64,000 nucleotides of DNA from Dama dama (taxonomy: Eukaryota; Chordata; Mammalia; Artiodactyla; Cervidae), in contig NC_083694.1 in assembly GCF_033118175.1 (NCBI RefSeq), positions 31,942,108 to 32,006,107 on the forward strand, read 5' to 3'. Position numbers and translations under genes: made by a program. The notes beneath the pieces are model-generated. The model was not told the DNA's origin, made no database searches, and worked only from the letters and a program-made list of their open reading frames with translations. This document shows positions 46,683 through 57,292 of this stretch, piece by piece (the stretch's first letter is position 1; the number at the start of each line of letters is the position of its first letter).

Positions 46683-46857
46683 TTCAGGGTCCTCTAGGGC
46701 AGCTCTGTCCAATAGAATGCTCTACAGTGATAGAAATGTTCTGCATATGTGCTGTCTGATACAGGAACCACTAGTGTCTATCGTGGCTAGTATGACTAAG
46801 AAATTGAATTTTAAATTTTATTTTAATTCAATTGAAATAGCTGAATGTGTCCAATGG
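46683..46857 (+). mobile_element. Short non-autonomous DNA transposon remnant (MER type)
   Basis: GGGCAGCTCTGTCCAATAGAA at the left, a TGTGCTGTCTGATACAGGAACC block and GAATTTTAAATTTTATTTTAATT in the A+T-rich centre fit a mammalian hAT-like MITE. The right terminus is missing or degenerate. Confidence 0.55.
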
Positions 46858-48095
46858 TGATCAAGCCATACTTCCTGGTCTCTGCACAACTCTCACCCTC
46901 ACAGAAACCCAACTAAGAGTTACTGAATTGATTGAACCAAACCCAGATAAACCCTTGATGGACAAAGTGTAGTAAGGAGAGAAAGAAGCAAACCTACCCC
47001 AACATTGGTGGGGCCTGGGCAAAATTTCATACATCTAAGTGTATGAAACATAAATCAAGTTGGCACATTCCTAAGTAAAATGTATTCCTTCCTCTCACCT
47101 CTTTACATATTCCTTCATCAGGACCTGGAAGTCCAGCCTCATAGAATTCTTGGACTGTACGCTTCTGCTCGCCCCTCTGTTCCCAGTCCAGGTCCACCGT
47201 GTGTCACAAGTGCCCTGAGCAGTGAACCTGGGCAGAGTGGAACTTTATATAACTAGTGGTCAAGGGCCATATTTGGTACTTCTGCTTTCCTATGGTATGT
47301 TCCACCTCTCCTCCGTTTCGACTATAGCTGAGTTTGACTTTAAGACATTGTACACAGCTCTGTGGAATTGTATAAAATAAGATCTTGTGTTAATTTTGGC
47401 ATAGACCTTCCTTCTGAGTCAAGCGCCATGGTCTGATTAATCCCTTTTGGAATCTCTTGTAAGCTCCTACTTCATCACCTACAAATTGAGGAATGATCAT
47501 TTTTCTAAATAGGTTTGTCCTCAATTCTTTAGAAGTAGAATAGAACTGAACAAGGCTGTAGTGAAATAGAACTGAACTTGGCTACAGCTTTTAAAGATTG
47601 TTTAAGAGATGAGACATGGAATGGGTACAGATGTGACTTTGGCCAAAGGTTAATAAGGAGAGTTCATTAAACTGCCTATTTAGCATCTTTATTAGACTAT
47701 TACATCACTAAATCATCTTCAGCAGTATGCCTCAGAAGACTTTTCTTGGGGCAGTCATTTATGCCTAAAGTGTTGGGGAGTGGAAGATAAATTGCAGATT
47801 GCTTTTAATCCATATATAAATCAATCTAATGCCTGGAAAGACTGTGATTAAAGTCAATAAAAAATCAAGTATTATAATACTTAGGATGTGTGTATGGATT
47901 ATCTTCACCTAAAAAACATCTTACAAATGATTTATAAATTTTTGTATTTAGGTAATAAGTAGAAAAGGAGAGTTGCACTGTATGCATGCATATGTGTGCA
48001 TGCCCGTGTGTGTGTCTGTGTCTGAAAATCTTGAGCAGGTTCAGTTGGAGGACAGCTTTGGAAATTTTAAGGTCACATCCTTTTCTGTTGGAGGC
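46858..48095. other. No gene recognised
   Basis: Unassigned, unique-looking. A TGTGTG/TGCATG-rich stretch lies at about 47975-48025. Confidence 0.35.
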
Positions 48096-48585
48096 ATTTA
48101 TGCCAGGGGTCCTCAATCCCTGGGCCATGGACTGAAACCAGCCTGTGACCTGTTAGGAATTGGGTCACACAGGAGGAGGTGAGCAGTAAGGTTAACAAAT
48201 GAAGCTTCATCTGTAGTTACAGCAGCTCCCCATCGTTTGCATTATTGTATGAACTCTGCCTCCTGACAGATCAGTGGCGGCATTAGATTCTCATAGGAGC
48301 AAGAATCCAACTGTGAACTGCACATGTGAGGGATCTGTAACAGATTGCACGCTCCTAAGAATCTAATGCCTGATGATTTGAGGTGGAAATGAGGCAGTGA
48401 TGCTAGTGGAGGGGTGTGGCTGCAGATGCAGATATCATAAGCAGACAGGTTTGACTGTACAGAGACCATAACAAATAATTGCTTGCAGACGTATCAAAAC
48501 CCTGTCAGTGAGTGGCAAGTGACAATTAAACTCCATCTGGTGGCAGGCTTTAAGTTAGAATCTGACACTTATTTTAGTCTATGCA

Positions 48586-48712
48586 AGAAAGAAAGAAAGT
48601 GAAGTCTCTCAGTTGTGTCTGACTCTTTGTGACTCCATGGACTGTAGCCTACCAGGCTCCTCCATCCATGGGTTTTCCAGGCAAGAATACTGGAGTGGGT
48701 TGCCATTTCCTT
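48586..48712 (-). mobile_element. 5'-truncated Bov-tA SINE
   Basis: Lacks the tRNA-like head. GTCTATGCA is repeated at 48577-48585 and 48713-48721. Confidence 0.92.
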
Positions 48713-48818
48713 GTCTATGCATGGCCTGCCCATTATTTTATTTACCACTTATGTCATGCCTCTTTCCTGCACTGCACACTTGTCTCAGTTGTAATTTTGA
48801 TAAGCCCACAAGCTAATA

Positions 48819-49013
48819 CCTGTGTACATGCTAAGTTGCTTCAGTTGTGTCTGACTTTTTGTGACCCTATGGACTGCAGTCTGCCAGGCTCCTCTGTCCC
48901 TGGGATTCTCCAGGCAAGAATACTGGAGTGGGTTACCATGCCCTCCTCCAGGGGTTCTTCGCAACCCAGTGACTGAACCCATGTCTCTTAAAGCACCACC
49001 TGGGAAGCCCCAT
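48819..49013 (-). mobile_element. Bov-tA SINE
   Basis: Nearly full length, minus strand. AAGCTAATA is repeated at 48810-48818 and 49014-49022. Confidence 0.93.
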
Positions 49014-49111
49014 AAGCTAATAACCTTAGCTAAAATGAGTAAAAATGTTGCTGAAGAACTTCTTTGAAAAGAGGAAAAGACTCAACGATGAGATGGCAGA
49101 AGACTTTTAAG

Positions 49112-49386
49112 TTCAGTTCAGTTGTTCAATCATGACTGACCCTTTGCGACCCCATGGACTGCCACATGCCAGGCTTCCCTGTTCATCACTAACTCCCAAA
49201 GCTTGCTCAAACTCATGTTCATTGAGTCGGTGATGCCATTCAACCATCTCATCCTCTGTCATCCCCTTCTCTTCCTGCCTTCAATCTTTCGCAGCATCAG
49301 GGTTTTTCCCAATGAGTCAGTTCTTCACATCAGGTGGCCAAAGTATTGGAGTTTCAGTCCTTCCAAATGAAGGACTCGAAAGATGT
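49112..49386 (-). mobile_element. BovB LINE 3' end with 14-bp target duplication
   Basis: About 260 bp of the BovB 3' end, minus strand. AGAAGACTTTTAAG (49098-49111) and AGAAGACTCTTAAG (49387-49400) match at 13 of 14 bases. Confidence 0.92.
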
Positions 49387-49538
49387 AGAAGACTCTTAAG
49401 ACTGCCAACAAAAAGAAAACTGCATTTAAAAGAAAATACCAAGAGTTCTACTTAAATTACGGATCTGTTGCAACAGGTGATTCACATTCTCCAAGCCTGC
49501 TTTGTATAATATGTGGTGACTGACTGTCCAGCGAAGCC

Positions 49539-51176
49539 ATGAAACTTTCAAAGCTGCTTTGCTATATGGAGACCAAGCACCCTGCATTAAAAGACACGCC
49601 TTTGGAATTTTTCAAAAGAAAAAAAAACACGAACACAAAAACCAGAAGCAATTATTGAAGTTCACCACTTCATCAAATGTATCTGCACTGAGAGCATCAT
49701 TCTTAGTGGCTAACTGTATTATGAAAACTAAGAAGCCTTTTACTATTGGTGAAGAGTTGCTCCTGCTTGCTGCTAAGGACACTTGTCATGAACTTTTAGA
49801 AGAGACTGCAGTTTGAAAGGTGGCACATGTTCCTCTTTTATGGCTAGCACCATAACTAGATGAACTGATGAAACAGCGGAGGATATTGAGGCATAACTGT
49901 TAGAGAGGATTGATGAGTCACCGTGGTATGCAATGCAGATTGGCAAGTCTACTGATGTTGACAAGCCAACAATGCTTGTTTTTGTGCATACGTTTTTCAG
50001 GAGGATATGCATGTGGACATGTTATATACACTTTTGTGCCAACCAACACCACAGCTGCCGAACTTCTCAAGTCCTTGAATAATTACATATAAAGAAAACC
50101 AAACTGGTCATTTTGTGTTGATATATGCATGGATGGAGTGGCTGCCATGACTGGATGGCTTTCTGGTTTCACTGCTTGAGTCAAAGACATCGTTTCTGAA
50201 TGTGAGTCTGTGCACTGTATCACCCATAGAGAAATGGTGGCTAACCAAAAAATGTCCCCTGATGTTAACAATGTCTTGCAGGATGTGAATAAAATGATCA
50301 CATTAAAGTACTTGCAATCAATTCATGTCTGTTCACACAAATGTGAGGAGGTGGACACGGAGCACATACGTCTTCTCGTACACAGAAGTGAGGTGGCTTT
50401 CTAAAGGTAGATCACTGGCCAGAGTTTTTGAGTTATGAGAGACACTCCAGAGATTTCTTTTAGAAAAACAGTCACCACTGGCAGCACATGTCAGTGACAC
50501 AGAATGGATCACAAAACTTGCTTACTTGTGTGACATATTCAACCTGCTCAGCGAACTCTGTCTGTCACTTCAGGGGAGAATGAAAACTATGTTCAAGTCA
50601 ACAGAGACTGAGAGTCAAAGCCAATCTGCAGTTACAGGTGTGATGAGTGAACACTGGGTTTTTGACATGTTTCAAACATCAGCAGAGATTTTGAAAGAGA
50701 CTGAGCAAGGGCCTCCTCTCTCCCAGCTAGATGCATGATCACCTGTCTCAATTTTCGAAAGAGTTTGAGCATTACTCCCCTACCACAAAAGACCCCTAGA
50801 GTGGGAAGGAATGGATCCATGACCCATTTGTGAATAGGCCAGGTGAATTGACTTTGTCCATGCTAGAAGAGGATCAACTGTTTGAGACTGCAAATGATGG
50901 TGGCCTTCAAAGTATGTTTGAGATAACTTCAAACTTCCATACATTCTGGATTAAAGTCAAGGCAGAATATTTTGGGATTACCACAAAAACACTGAAAAGC
51001 CTACTTCCACTTCCAACATCCTAACTTTGTGAAGGGTTTTTTTCTGCAGTGAAAGCAACTGAAACGAAATTACAGAGTAGACTGGACATAAGCATCACAC
51101 ATCAGGTGTCACGTTCTCCCATCACCACAGAAGGAATCATCTAGTTGCAGGACAAAAAGCTCAGGGCTCCCACTGA
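49539..51176 (+). pseudogene. hAT (Charlie8-type) transposase, broken
   Basis: Reading from an ATG at 49539, pieces in different phases carry the transposase. They are the SNVSALRASFLVANCI and KPFTIGEELLL words (about 49675-49770), VPTNTTAAELLKSLNNYI (about 50037-50090), SVHCITHREMVA (about 50205), LAYLCDIFNLLSELCLSLQG (about 50517-50575) and MFQTSAEILKE (about 50668). The C-terminal dimerisation region follows, with NFHTFWIKVKAEY and LKSLLPLPTS (about 50933-51020). The stop corresponds to 51174-51176. At least six frame breaks or stops are visible. The family cuts and pastes its own ends. The same domain occurs in GTF2IRD2 and related host genes, but this copy is not an open host gene. Confidence 0.88.
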
Positions 51177-51241
51177 TTGTACATTATGGTGAGTTGTGTA
51201 ATTTCATGATATATCACAATGTAATAACAATAGGAATAAGT

Positions 51242-51445
51242 CAGTGTGTGCGTGCATGCTCAGTTGTGTCTGACTCCATGCCCCCGCTGACTGGAGCCCT
51301 CCAGGTTCCTCTGTCCATGGGATTTCCCAGGCAAGAATACTAGAGTGGGTTGCCATTTCCTACTCTAGGGCATCTTCTTGACCCAGGGATTGAACCCACA
51401 TCTCCTGCATTGGCAGGGGGATTCTTTACCACTGAGCCACCTGGG
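51242..51445 (-). mobile_element. Bov-tA SINE
   Basis: Full length, minus strand, inserted just inside the right end of the hAT element. AATAGGAATAAGT (51229-51241) and AATAGAAATAAAT (51446-51458) match at 11 of 13 bases. Confidence 0.93.
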
Positions 51446-51570
51446 AATAGAAATAAATGTAGTGTGCTTGAGTTATCCCCAAACCATCCCCACTCCTGGT
51501 CCATGGAAATATTGTCTTCCATGAAACCTGTCTCCTAGTGCCCAAAATGCTGGGGACAGCTGATTTATGC

Positions 51571-51888
51571 CGTGTTGTAACTGACATGTGGTAATGAAAA
51601 ATTATTTTATATTACCACTCAGGGAAAACTGAAGAACTCTGCCCTTATTATGCTGTGGCTCCCTCCTGTGGTAAAAAGGGAGAACAGGAATATAACCTGT
51701 GACAGATGAAGAAAAGAAATAGGACTGTGAAGCCTCCAGCCAGTTGTTTCTATAATTCAGAATTGTCTAGGAAACAGGCTTCATGCCTTCTGCTAGATAG
51801 TTTAAACCCCGCAAAGGATTCTGACATCTGATTGTTGCTTCCCTCCCCGAGGGCACTCACATTTTATTGCTCTTCCCTTCTCATTACT
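51571..51888. other. No gene recognised
   Basis: Unassigned, no repeat recognised. Confidence 0.35.
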
Positions 51889-51900
51889 GTACCCACTTTT

Positions 51901-52113
51901 AAAAAAAAATTTTTTTAATTACATTTCTTTATTTAGCCATGGATTTACATGTGTTCTGAGAGAATAGCATTGAAACAAGTATACTATCAAGGGTGAAACA
52001 GATCTCCAGCCCAGGTTGGATGCATGAGACGTGCTCAGGGCTGGTGCACTGGGAAGACCCAGAGGGATGGGATGGGGAGGGAGGTGAGAGGGGGATCGGG
52101 ATGGGGAACACAT
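51901..52113 (-). mobile_element. Twin-primed (5'-inverted) L1 3' fragment
   Basis: 51901 to about 51955 is the reverse complement of the L1 3' end with poly(A) (T run). From about 51957 to 52113 the L1 3' UTR reads in plus orientation (GTGAAACAGATCTCCAGCCC, then the G-rich block). GTACCCACTTTT (51889-51900) and GTATCCACTTTT (52114-52125) form the target duplication, 11 of 12 identical. This is the pattern made when two primers start on one L1 RNA. Confidence 0.85.
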
Positions 52114-52125
52114 GTATCCACTTTT

Positions 52126-52562
52126 CATGGTTAGAAACTATCTTGTATGATTTTATATTTCGTAAGTAATACCATAATTGACATTAATGTAAATATTTTA
52201 CTTATGAACTATGTTTTTTCCTATGTAGCTATTCTCGTAATATAAGTACTTGGCAATCTTTGGGTGGTTTTAGGATGTGATGGTTTCTTTTTCTCAGTGC
52301 CTTGACCTAATTCTCCTCTGCCAACATCAATTTCAGTCTATTGAAACAGAAACCTTTGAAACACTATTAGAAACTGAAAGGCATCCCAAGTGCTGTATGA
52401 TTCTTAGATGAGTGGGTTTGCTTGAGATTAAACTTGAAAGCACCATCTTGCCCATGCGATTATTTCTATAGGATTCTATCATCACTGGTCCGTGTTGAGC
52501 TTAGCCGTACTGCCTGAATTGGCTGCAGATACGGGGCTAGGCAAGGATGGGTTCTTGCTTTT
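52126..52562. other. No gene recognised
   Basis: Unassigned. Confidence 0.35.
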
Positions 52563-52764
52563 GTAGTCATGCCTGACTCTTCGTGACCCCATGGCCTGTA
52601 GCCCACCAGACTCCTCTTTCGATGGGATTTCCCAGGCACAAATGCTGGAGTGGGTTGCTGTTTTCTCCACAGGGAATCTTCCTGACCCAGGAATCCAACC
52701 CATGTATCCTGCATCATATCCTGCATTGGTGGGTGGATTCTTTACCACAGAGCCACCAGGGAAA
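52563..52764 (-). mobile_element. Bov-tA SINE
   Basis: Full length, minus strand. The word ATCCTGCAT is duplicated in its tRNA-head region (about 52706-52726), a small tandem duplication specific to this copy. Open frames on both strands here are SINE-derived. Confidence 0.9.
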
Positions 52765-53113
52765 CTGGATAGGTAAGGCTAAACTCATTCAGTAACAGAG
52801 TGAGACATCAAGGCAATATAGGAGGATGGGACTTGGGGTTAAACCTGGAGATGGGAGAAACAGCGAAAGATAAGTGGTTCCCAACTGTTCTAGGCACTTT
52901 CACAACACAATAATCATCTCTGCCACGGACATTTTCACTGCATAGCTAATCAGCAGTAAGGCAGTTTTATAGTAAAGAATAAAATAATGAAAAAAGAAAG
53001 ACATTAAAAAAGACCTAATGAAAGATGAGAAATGAATAACAAAATTAAAAAGACTATTGCAAAATACAAAATATTTGAATACATTTAAAATGTGCGTAGA
53101 TTGAGGCCAGTAT
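52765..53113. other. No gene recognised
   Basis: Unassigned; A-rich at 52975-53095. Confidence 0.35.
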
Positions 53114-53122
53114 TTTGTGAAT

Positions 53123-55190
53123 CAGTCCAGTTCAGTTCAGTTCAGTTGCTCAGTCGTGTCCGACTCTTTGCGACTCCATGAACTGCAGCACACCAGGCCT
53201 CCCTGTCCATCACTAGCTCCCAGAGTCCACCCAAACCCGTGTCCATTAGTCAGTGATCCCATCCAACCATCTCATCCTCCGTCATCCCCTCTCCTCCTGC
53301 CCTCAATCTTTCCCAGCATCAGGGTCTTTTTAAATTAGTCAACTCTTCACATCATGGCCGAAGTATTAGAGTTTCAGCTTCCACATCAGTCCTTCCAATG
53401 AACACCCAGGACTGACCTCCTTTAGGATGGACTGGTGGGATCTCATCGCAGTCCAAGGGACTCCCAAGAGTCTTCTCCAACACCACAGTTCAAAAGCATC
53501 AATTCTTCAGCACTCAGCTTTCTTAATAGTCCAACTCCCACATCCATACATGACCACTGGAAAAACCATAGCCATGACTAGACGGACCTTTGTTGGCAAA
53601 GTAATGTCTCTGCTTTTTAATATGCTGTCTTGATAGGTCATAATTTTCCTTCCAAGGAGCAAGCATCTTTTAATTTCATGGCTGCAGTCACCATCCGCAG
53701 TGATTTTGGAGCCCAGAAAAATAAAGTCAGCCACTGTTTCCCCATCTATTTGCATGAAATGGTGGGACCAGATGCCATGATCTTAGTTTTCTGAATGTTA
53801 AGCCAACTTTTTCACTCTCCTCTTTTACTTTCATCAAGAGGCTCTTTAGTTCTTCTTCACTTTCTGCCATAAGGGTGGTGTCATCTGCATATCTGAGGTT
53901 ATTGATATTTCTCCCAGCAATCTTGATTCCAGCGGTGCTTCTTCCAGCCCAGCATTTCTCATGATATACTCTGCATATAAGTTAAATAAGCAGGGTGACA
54001 ATATACAGCCTTGACGTACTCCTTTTCCTATTTGGAACCAGTCTGTTCTTCCATGTACAGTTCTAACTGTTGCTTCCTGACCTGCATACAGATTTCTCAG
54101 GAGGCAGGTCAGGTGGTCTGGTATTCCCATCTCTTTCAGAATTTTCCACAGTTTATTGTGATCCACACAGTCGAAGGATTTGGCGTAGTCAATAAAGCAG
54201 AAGTAGATGTTTTTCTGGAACTCTCTTGCTTTTTTGATGATCCAGTGGATGTTGGCAATTTAATCTCTGGTTCCCCTACCTTTTCTAAAACCAGCTTGAA
54301 CATCTGGAAGTTCACAGTTTACGTATTGCTGAAGCCTGGCTTGGAGAATTTTGAACATTACTTTACTAGCGTGTGAAATGAGTGCAATTGTGTGGTAGTT
54401 TGAGCATTCTTTGGCATTGCCTTTCTTTGGGATTGAAATGAAAACTGACCTTTTCCAGTCCTGTGGCCACTGCTGAGTTTTCCAAATTTGCTGGCATATT
54501 GAGTGCAGCACTTTCACAGCATCATCTTTCAGGATTTGAAATAGCTCAACTGAAATTCCATCACCTCCACTAGCTTTGTTTGTATTGATGCTTCCTAAGG
54601 CCCACTTGACTTCACATTCCAGGATGTCTGGCTCTAAGTTAATGATCACACCATTGTGATTATCTGGGTCATGAAAATCTTTTTTATACAGTTCTTCTTG
54701 CCACCTCTTCTTAATATCTTCTCCTTCTGTTAGGTTCATACCATTTCTGTCCTTTATTGAGTCCATCTTTGTGTGAAATGTTCCCTTGTTATCTATAATT
54801 TTCTTGAAGAGATCTCTAGTCTTTCCCATTCTGTTGTTTTCCTCTATTTCTTTGCATTGATACCTGAGGAAGGCTTTTTTATCTCTCCTTGCTATTCTTT
54901 GGAACTCTGCATTGAAGTGGGAATATCTTTCCTTTTCTCCTTTGCTTTTCTCTTCCCTTCTTTTTGCAGCTACTTGTAAGGCCCCCTCAGACAGCCATTT
55001 TGCTTTTTTGCATTTCTTTTTCTTGGGGATGGTCTTGATTCTTGTCTCCTGTACAGTGTCATGAACCTCCATCCTTAGTTCAGGAGGCACTCTGTCTATC
55101 AGATCTAGTCCTTTAAATCTATTTCTCACTTTCACTATATAGTCATAAGGGATTTGATTTAGGTCATACCTGAATGGTCTAGTGGTCTAC
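53123..55190 (-). mobile_element. BovB LINE, 3' 2.07 kb, with target duplication
   Basis: The longest BovB here. The 3' tail at 53123 is a repeated TTCAG run (reversed ACTGA tail). TTTGTGAAT (53114-53122) and TTTGCGAAT (55191-55199) form the target duplication. It includes most of the reverse-transcriptase domain and part of the region before it, but lacks the endonuclease (5'-truncated). Confidence 0.93.
53507..55135 (-). pseudogene. BovB reverse-transcriptase ORF, frameshifted
   Basis: 291 uninterrupted codons at 55135-54260 include the linker and the fingers part of the reverse transcriptase (DWKRSVFISIPKKGN, then NYHTIALISHASKVMFKIL and FRKGRGTRD). A frameshift near 54260 is followed by MDHNKLWKILKEMGIPDHL and GVRQGCILSPCLFNLYAEYI in another phase. 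A further frameshift lies just before the catalytic YADD region (about 53905). BovB copies RNA by target-primed reverse transcription and is thought to mobilise Bov-tA SINEs. This copy cannot make the full enzyme. Confidence 0.88.
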
Positions 55191-55199
55191 TTTGCGAAT

Positions 55200-55692
55200 A
55201 ATTAATTTTATTTTGTGGCTTGTACTAAGCACTTTTCTCAGGAGTCTTTTGCTCCTAAGATTTTATACTTTTTTTTTTTTTGCCTATTGATTTGTCTCCT
55301 CATTATCACACTTCTTCTGTTTTGCTAAAACTTCTTCCTTCATTAAGAGAGAGATCAGTCTCCAAACACTAGGATGCATATTTTTAACTGAGTTTTTGTA
55401 TTGTTTTATGAACACCCCTCCATTATTTGTTTGTTCTTAGCATATTGTCACATATGTTTTGGTAGATAATTCTGAAGTTCTGTGGAAAATGTGGGTTCAA
55501 CTCTTTGTCTTCGAGGCTCTCAGCTTTTTCTCCTCCAGTGTAGCATGTTTCAAAATACGAAAATCAGTTCTTGGGGTAGATCATCATCATCCATTGGCTC
55601 ATTGAAGCCATCAATAACTGGAAGAAAGGCTAACATTTCAACCAGTTGAAACAAGACTGTAGACCTTTCATGGCAAAATTGTCCAAAATTAG
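55200..55692. other. No gene recognised
   Basis: Unassigned; T run at about 55269-55281. Confidence 0.35.
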
Positions 55693-55731
55693 TTAACTGT
55701 GCAGAAAAATGCTTGTGACAAAGGTGCTTAC

Positions 55732-55899
55732 CGCAAAAATACCGAACAAGATTCCAAACTTTTCCTTCAGTTCTTTTGAGAGGGTTGGCAGGTGTAACTC
55801 TGCTGCTATGGAGTAATTAGGAGTCTGCCGTCTCCTTTCCTCTGCATTCTTGCCCACAGGGGCACCCTGCATTGTGGTGGTGGGAAATGAGTGTTGCAA
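55732..55899 (-). CDS. Candidate coding exon of unknown gene (minus strand)
   Basis: The minus strand has an ATG at 55899 and an open frame of 68 codons, to 55693. Inside it a splice-donor-like GCG/GTAAGC falls at plus-strand 55731/55732. Reading to that donor gives 56 residues. First is a polar, basic part (NAEERRRQTPNYSIAAEL). It is followed by a helix-like TLSKELKEKFG and the start of a hydrophobic stretch (ILFGIFA) that could be a membrane segment. Possible acceptors (CACAATGCAG) precede it. It is not repeat-derived as far as I can tell and lies in the repeat-poorer part of the window. I do not recognise the protein. It may also be chance. Confidence 0.3.
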
Positions 55900-56965
55900 T
55901 AGCTGTGTGATGCTTCCAGTCTCTACTGGCTACTGTCTTGGAATGCCAAGCAAACTTTTTATTAATGCAGGGCCAGCATTTAAAAGTACTGAGTAAATGA
56001 ATAAATGAGCATTGTCTGGAAGGAGATGATAATGTCTTGTTGGGCGTCTCAAATACACTTTACATGTCTTTTAAAGGTCCAATAAATGTTACACTAGATG
56101 GATCAAATGGATTTGCTCTGTAAGGAAACATGAAATACTATTTGTACACATTTGGAAAAGAGTTTCTCTTTGCTTGAACTCTTTCAGGTTCAAAGAAGGT
56201 GGGGGCAGCTCTCCATTGGACCTTTTGCCCCTGGGTCTGAAACTTTATTGCCATACCTGAATACTTCAGCTGTTACGGGAGGTTTGTGGGAGGATGGGGT
56301 GTTTCAAGACAAAAAGACTGGCTTTTTGGATGTTTACATTTTTAAATAAAAATATACAAATTATAGTTTCTTTTAAAAAAAAAAAAAAAAAAGAAAAATG
56401 TCAATTCCTTTCTGCTTCTAACTCTCCAGAAATTTCTGACATTTTTGCTGATGTTGTCTGGGACTGTGCATCAGTGAGGTATCTGTGTTTCAGTGATTCA
56501 TTTCGTTCTGACAACACCAAGCTGAGAAGTCTAACAACTTCGATTAGCACAAGTGTCCAAGCAACTCTTAATGTCAATAAAAACCTGATTCAGTCAACAG
56601 GGAGACAATTATTCAGAAATCCTTCTTCATATTCTCTTGTGGTTTCTGCCAAATGGTAATTTGTTTGAGGAAAAAAAATCCATTTTTCTTAGGGAAAAAT
56701 AATGCCAATACACTCACTGCAGGCGAATCACTGATTCTAAATCTAGTTTGATTTGTGCCTGGCTCTGCCACAAACATGGGTGGGGGGGTCCACACTGATG
56801 TTTAATAGACCTCCAGCCTTCACCTGACTATTGAGTTCTTTCAGGAGAAACAAAAGAGGTGGCACGAAAAGTGAGGACCCAGGGGAGCACAGGCTCCTGT
56901 GTGGACCTGGTGTGTGCAAAGGCCTGGAAGCATGAGTGAGCGTAAAAATTTGAGAGAATTAGATG
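55900..56965. other. No gene recognised
   Basis: Unassigned. An A run lies at about 56374-56392, after an ATTTTTAAATAAAAATATAC stretch, which together resemble a polyadenylated 3' end on the plus strand. No source transcript is recognised. The open frames around it are probably chance. Confidence 0.3.
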
Positions 56966-57292
56966 GAGTGTGGCTCCGCTGGTGAAGAATCCGCCTGCAA
57001 TGCAGGAGACCCCGGTTCAAATCGCTGGTTTGGGAATATCCCCTGGAGAAGGGATAGGCTACTCACTCCAGTATTCTTGGGCTTCTCTGGTGGCTGAGAT
57101 GGTGAAGAATTCACCTGCGGTGCAAGAGACCTGGATTCTGATCCCTGGATCAGGAAGATCCCCTGGGGAGGGAACAACTACCCACTCCAGGATTCTCGCC
57201 TGGAGAATTCCATGGATAGAGGAGCCTGGCAGGCTACAGTCCATGGAATCACAGAAAGTCAGACACAACTGAGTGACTTTCACTTACACTTG
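56966..57292 (+). mobile_element. Dimeric Bov-tA SINE
   Basis: Two tRNA-like heads follow one another on the plus strand. The first unit (56966 to about 57078) stops after the CCAGTATTCTTGG word of the body. The second (about 57079-57292) is complete, beginning GCTTCTCTGGTGGCTGAGA and ending ACTGAGTGACTTTCACTT. This is the same head-body-head-body order seen at 1941-2290. Confidence 0.88.

Larger units (their letters stand above)
48104..51562 (+). mobile_element. Near full-length hAT element of Charlie8 type, 8-bp target duplication
   Basis: Left terminus CAGGGGTCCTCAATCCCTGG and right terminus ATGCTGGGGACAGCTG are inverted hAT ends. ATTTATGC flanks it exactly at 48096-48103 and 51563-51570, the 8-bp duplication of hAT elements. 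Four later insertions interrupt it: Bov-tA at 48586 and 48819, BovB at 49112 and Bov-tA at 51242. Without them and their duplications about 2.7 kb remains. The transposase is decayed (see 49539-51176). It matches the element type whose transposase is fused into the human GTF2IRD2 gene. This copy has no such gene context. Confidence 0.92.

Noticed and set aside
49559..51024. A possible active host gene of the ZBED or GTF2IRD2 kind
   Set aside because: The transposase words are spread over different phases with several stops, and the region is bounded by transposon ends and an 8-bp duplication, so it is a dead transposon rather than a domesticated gene.
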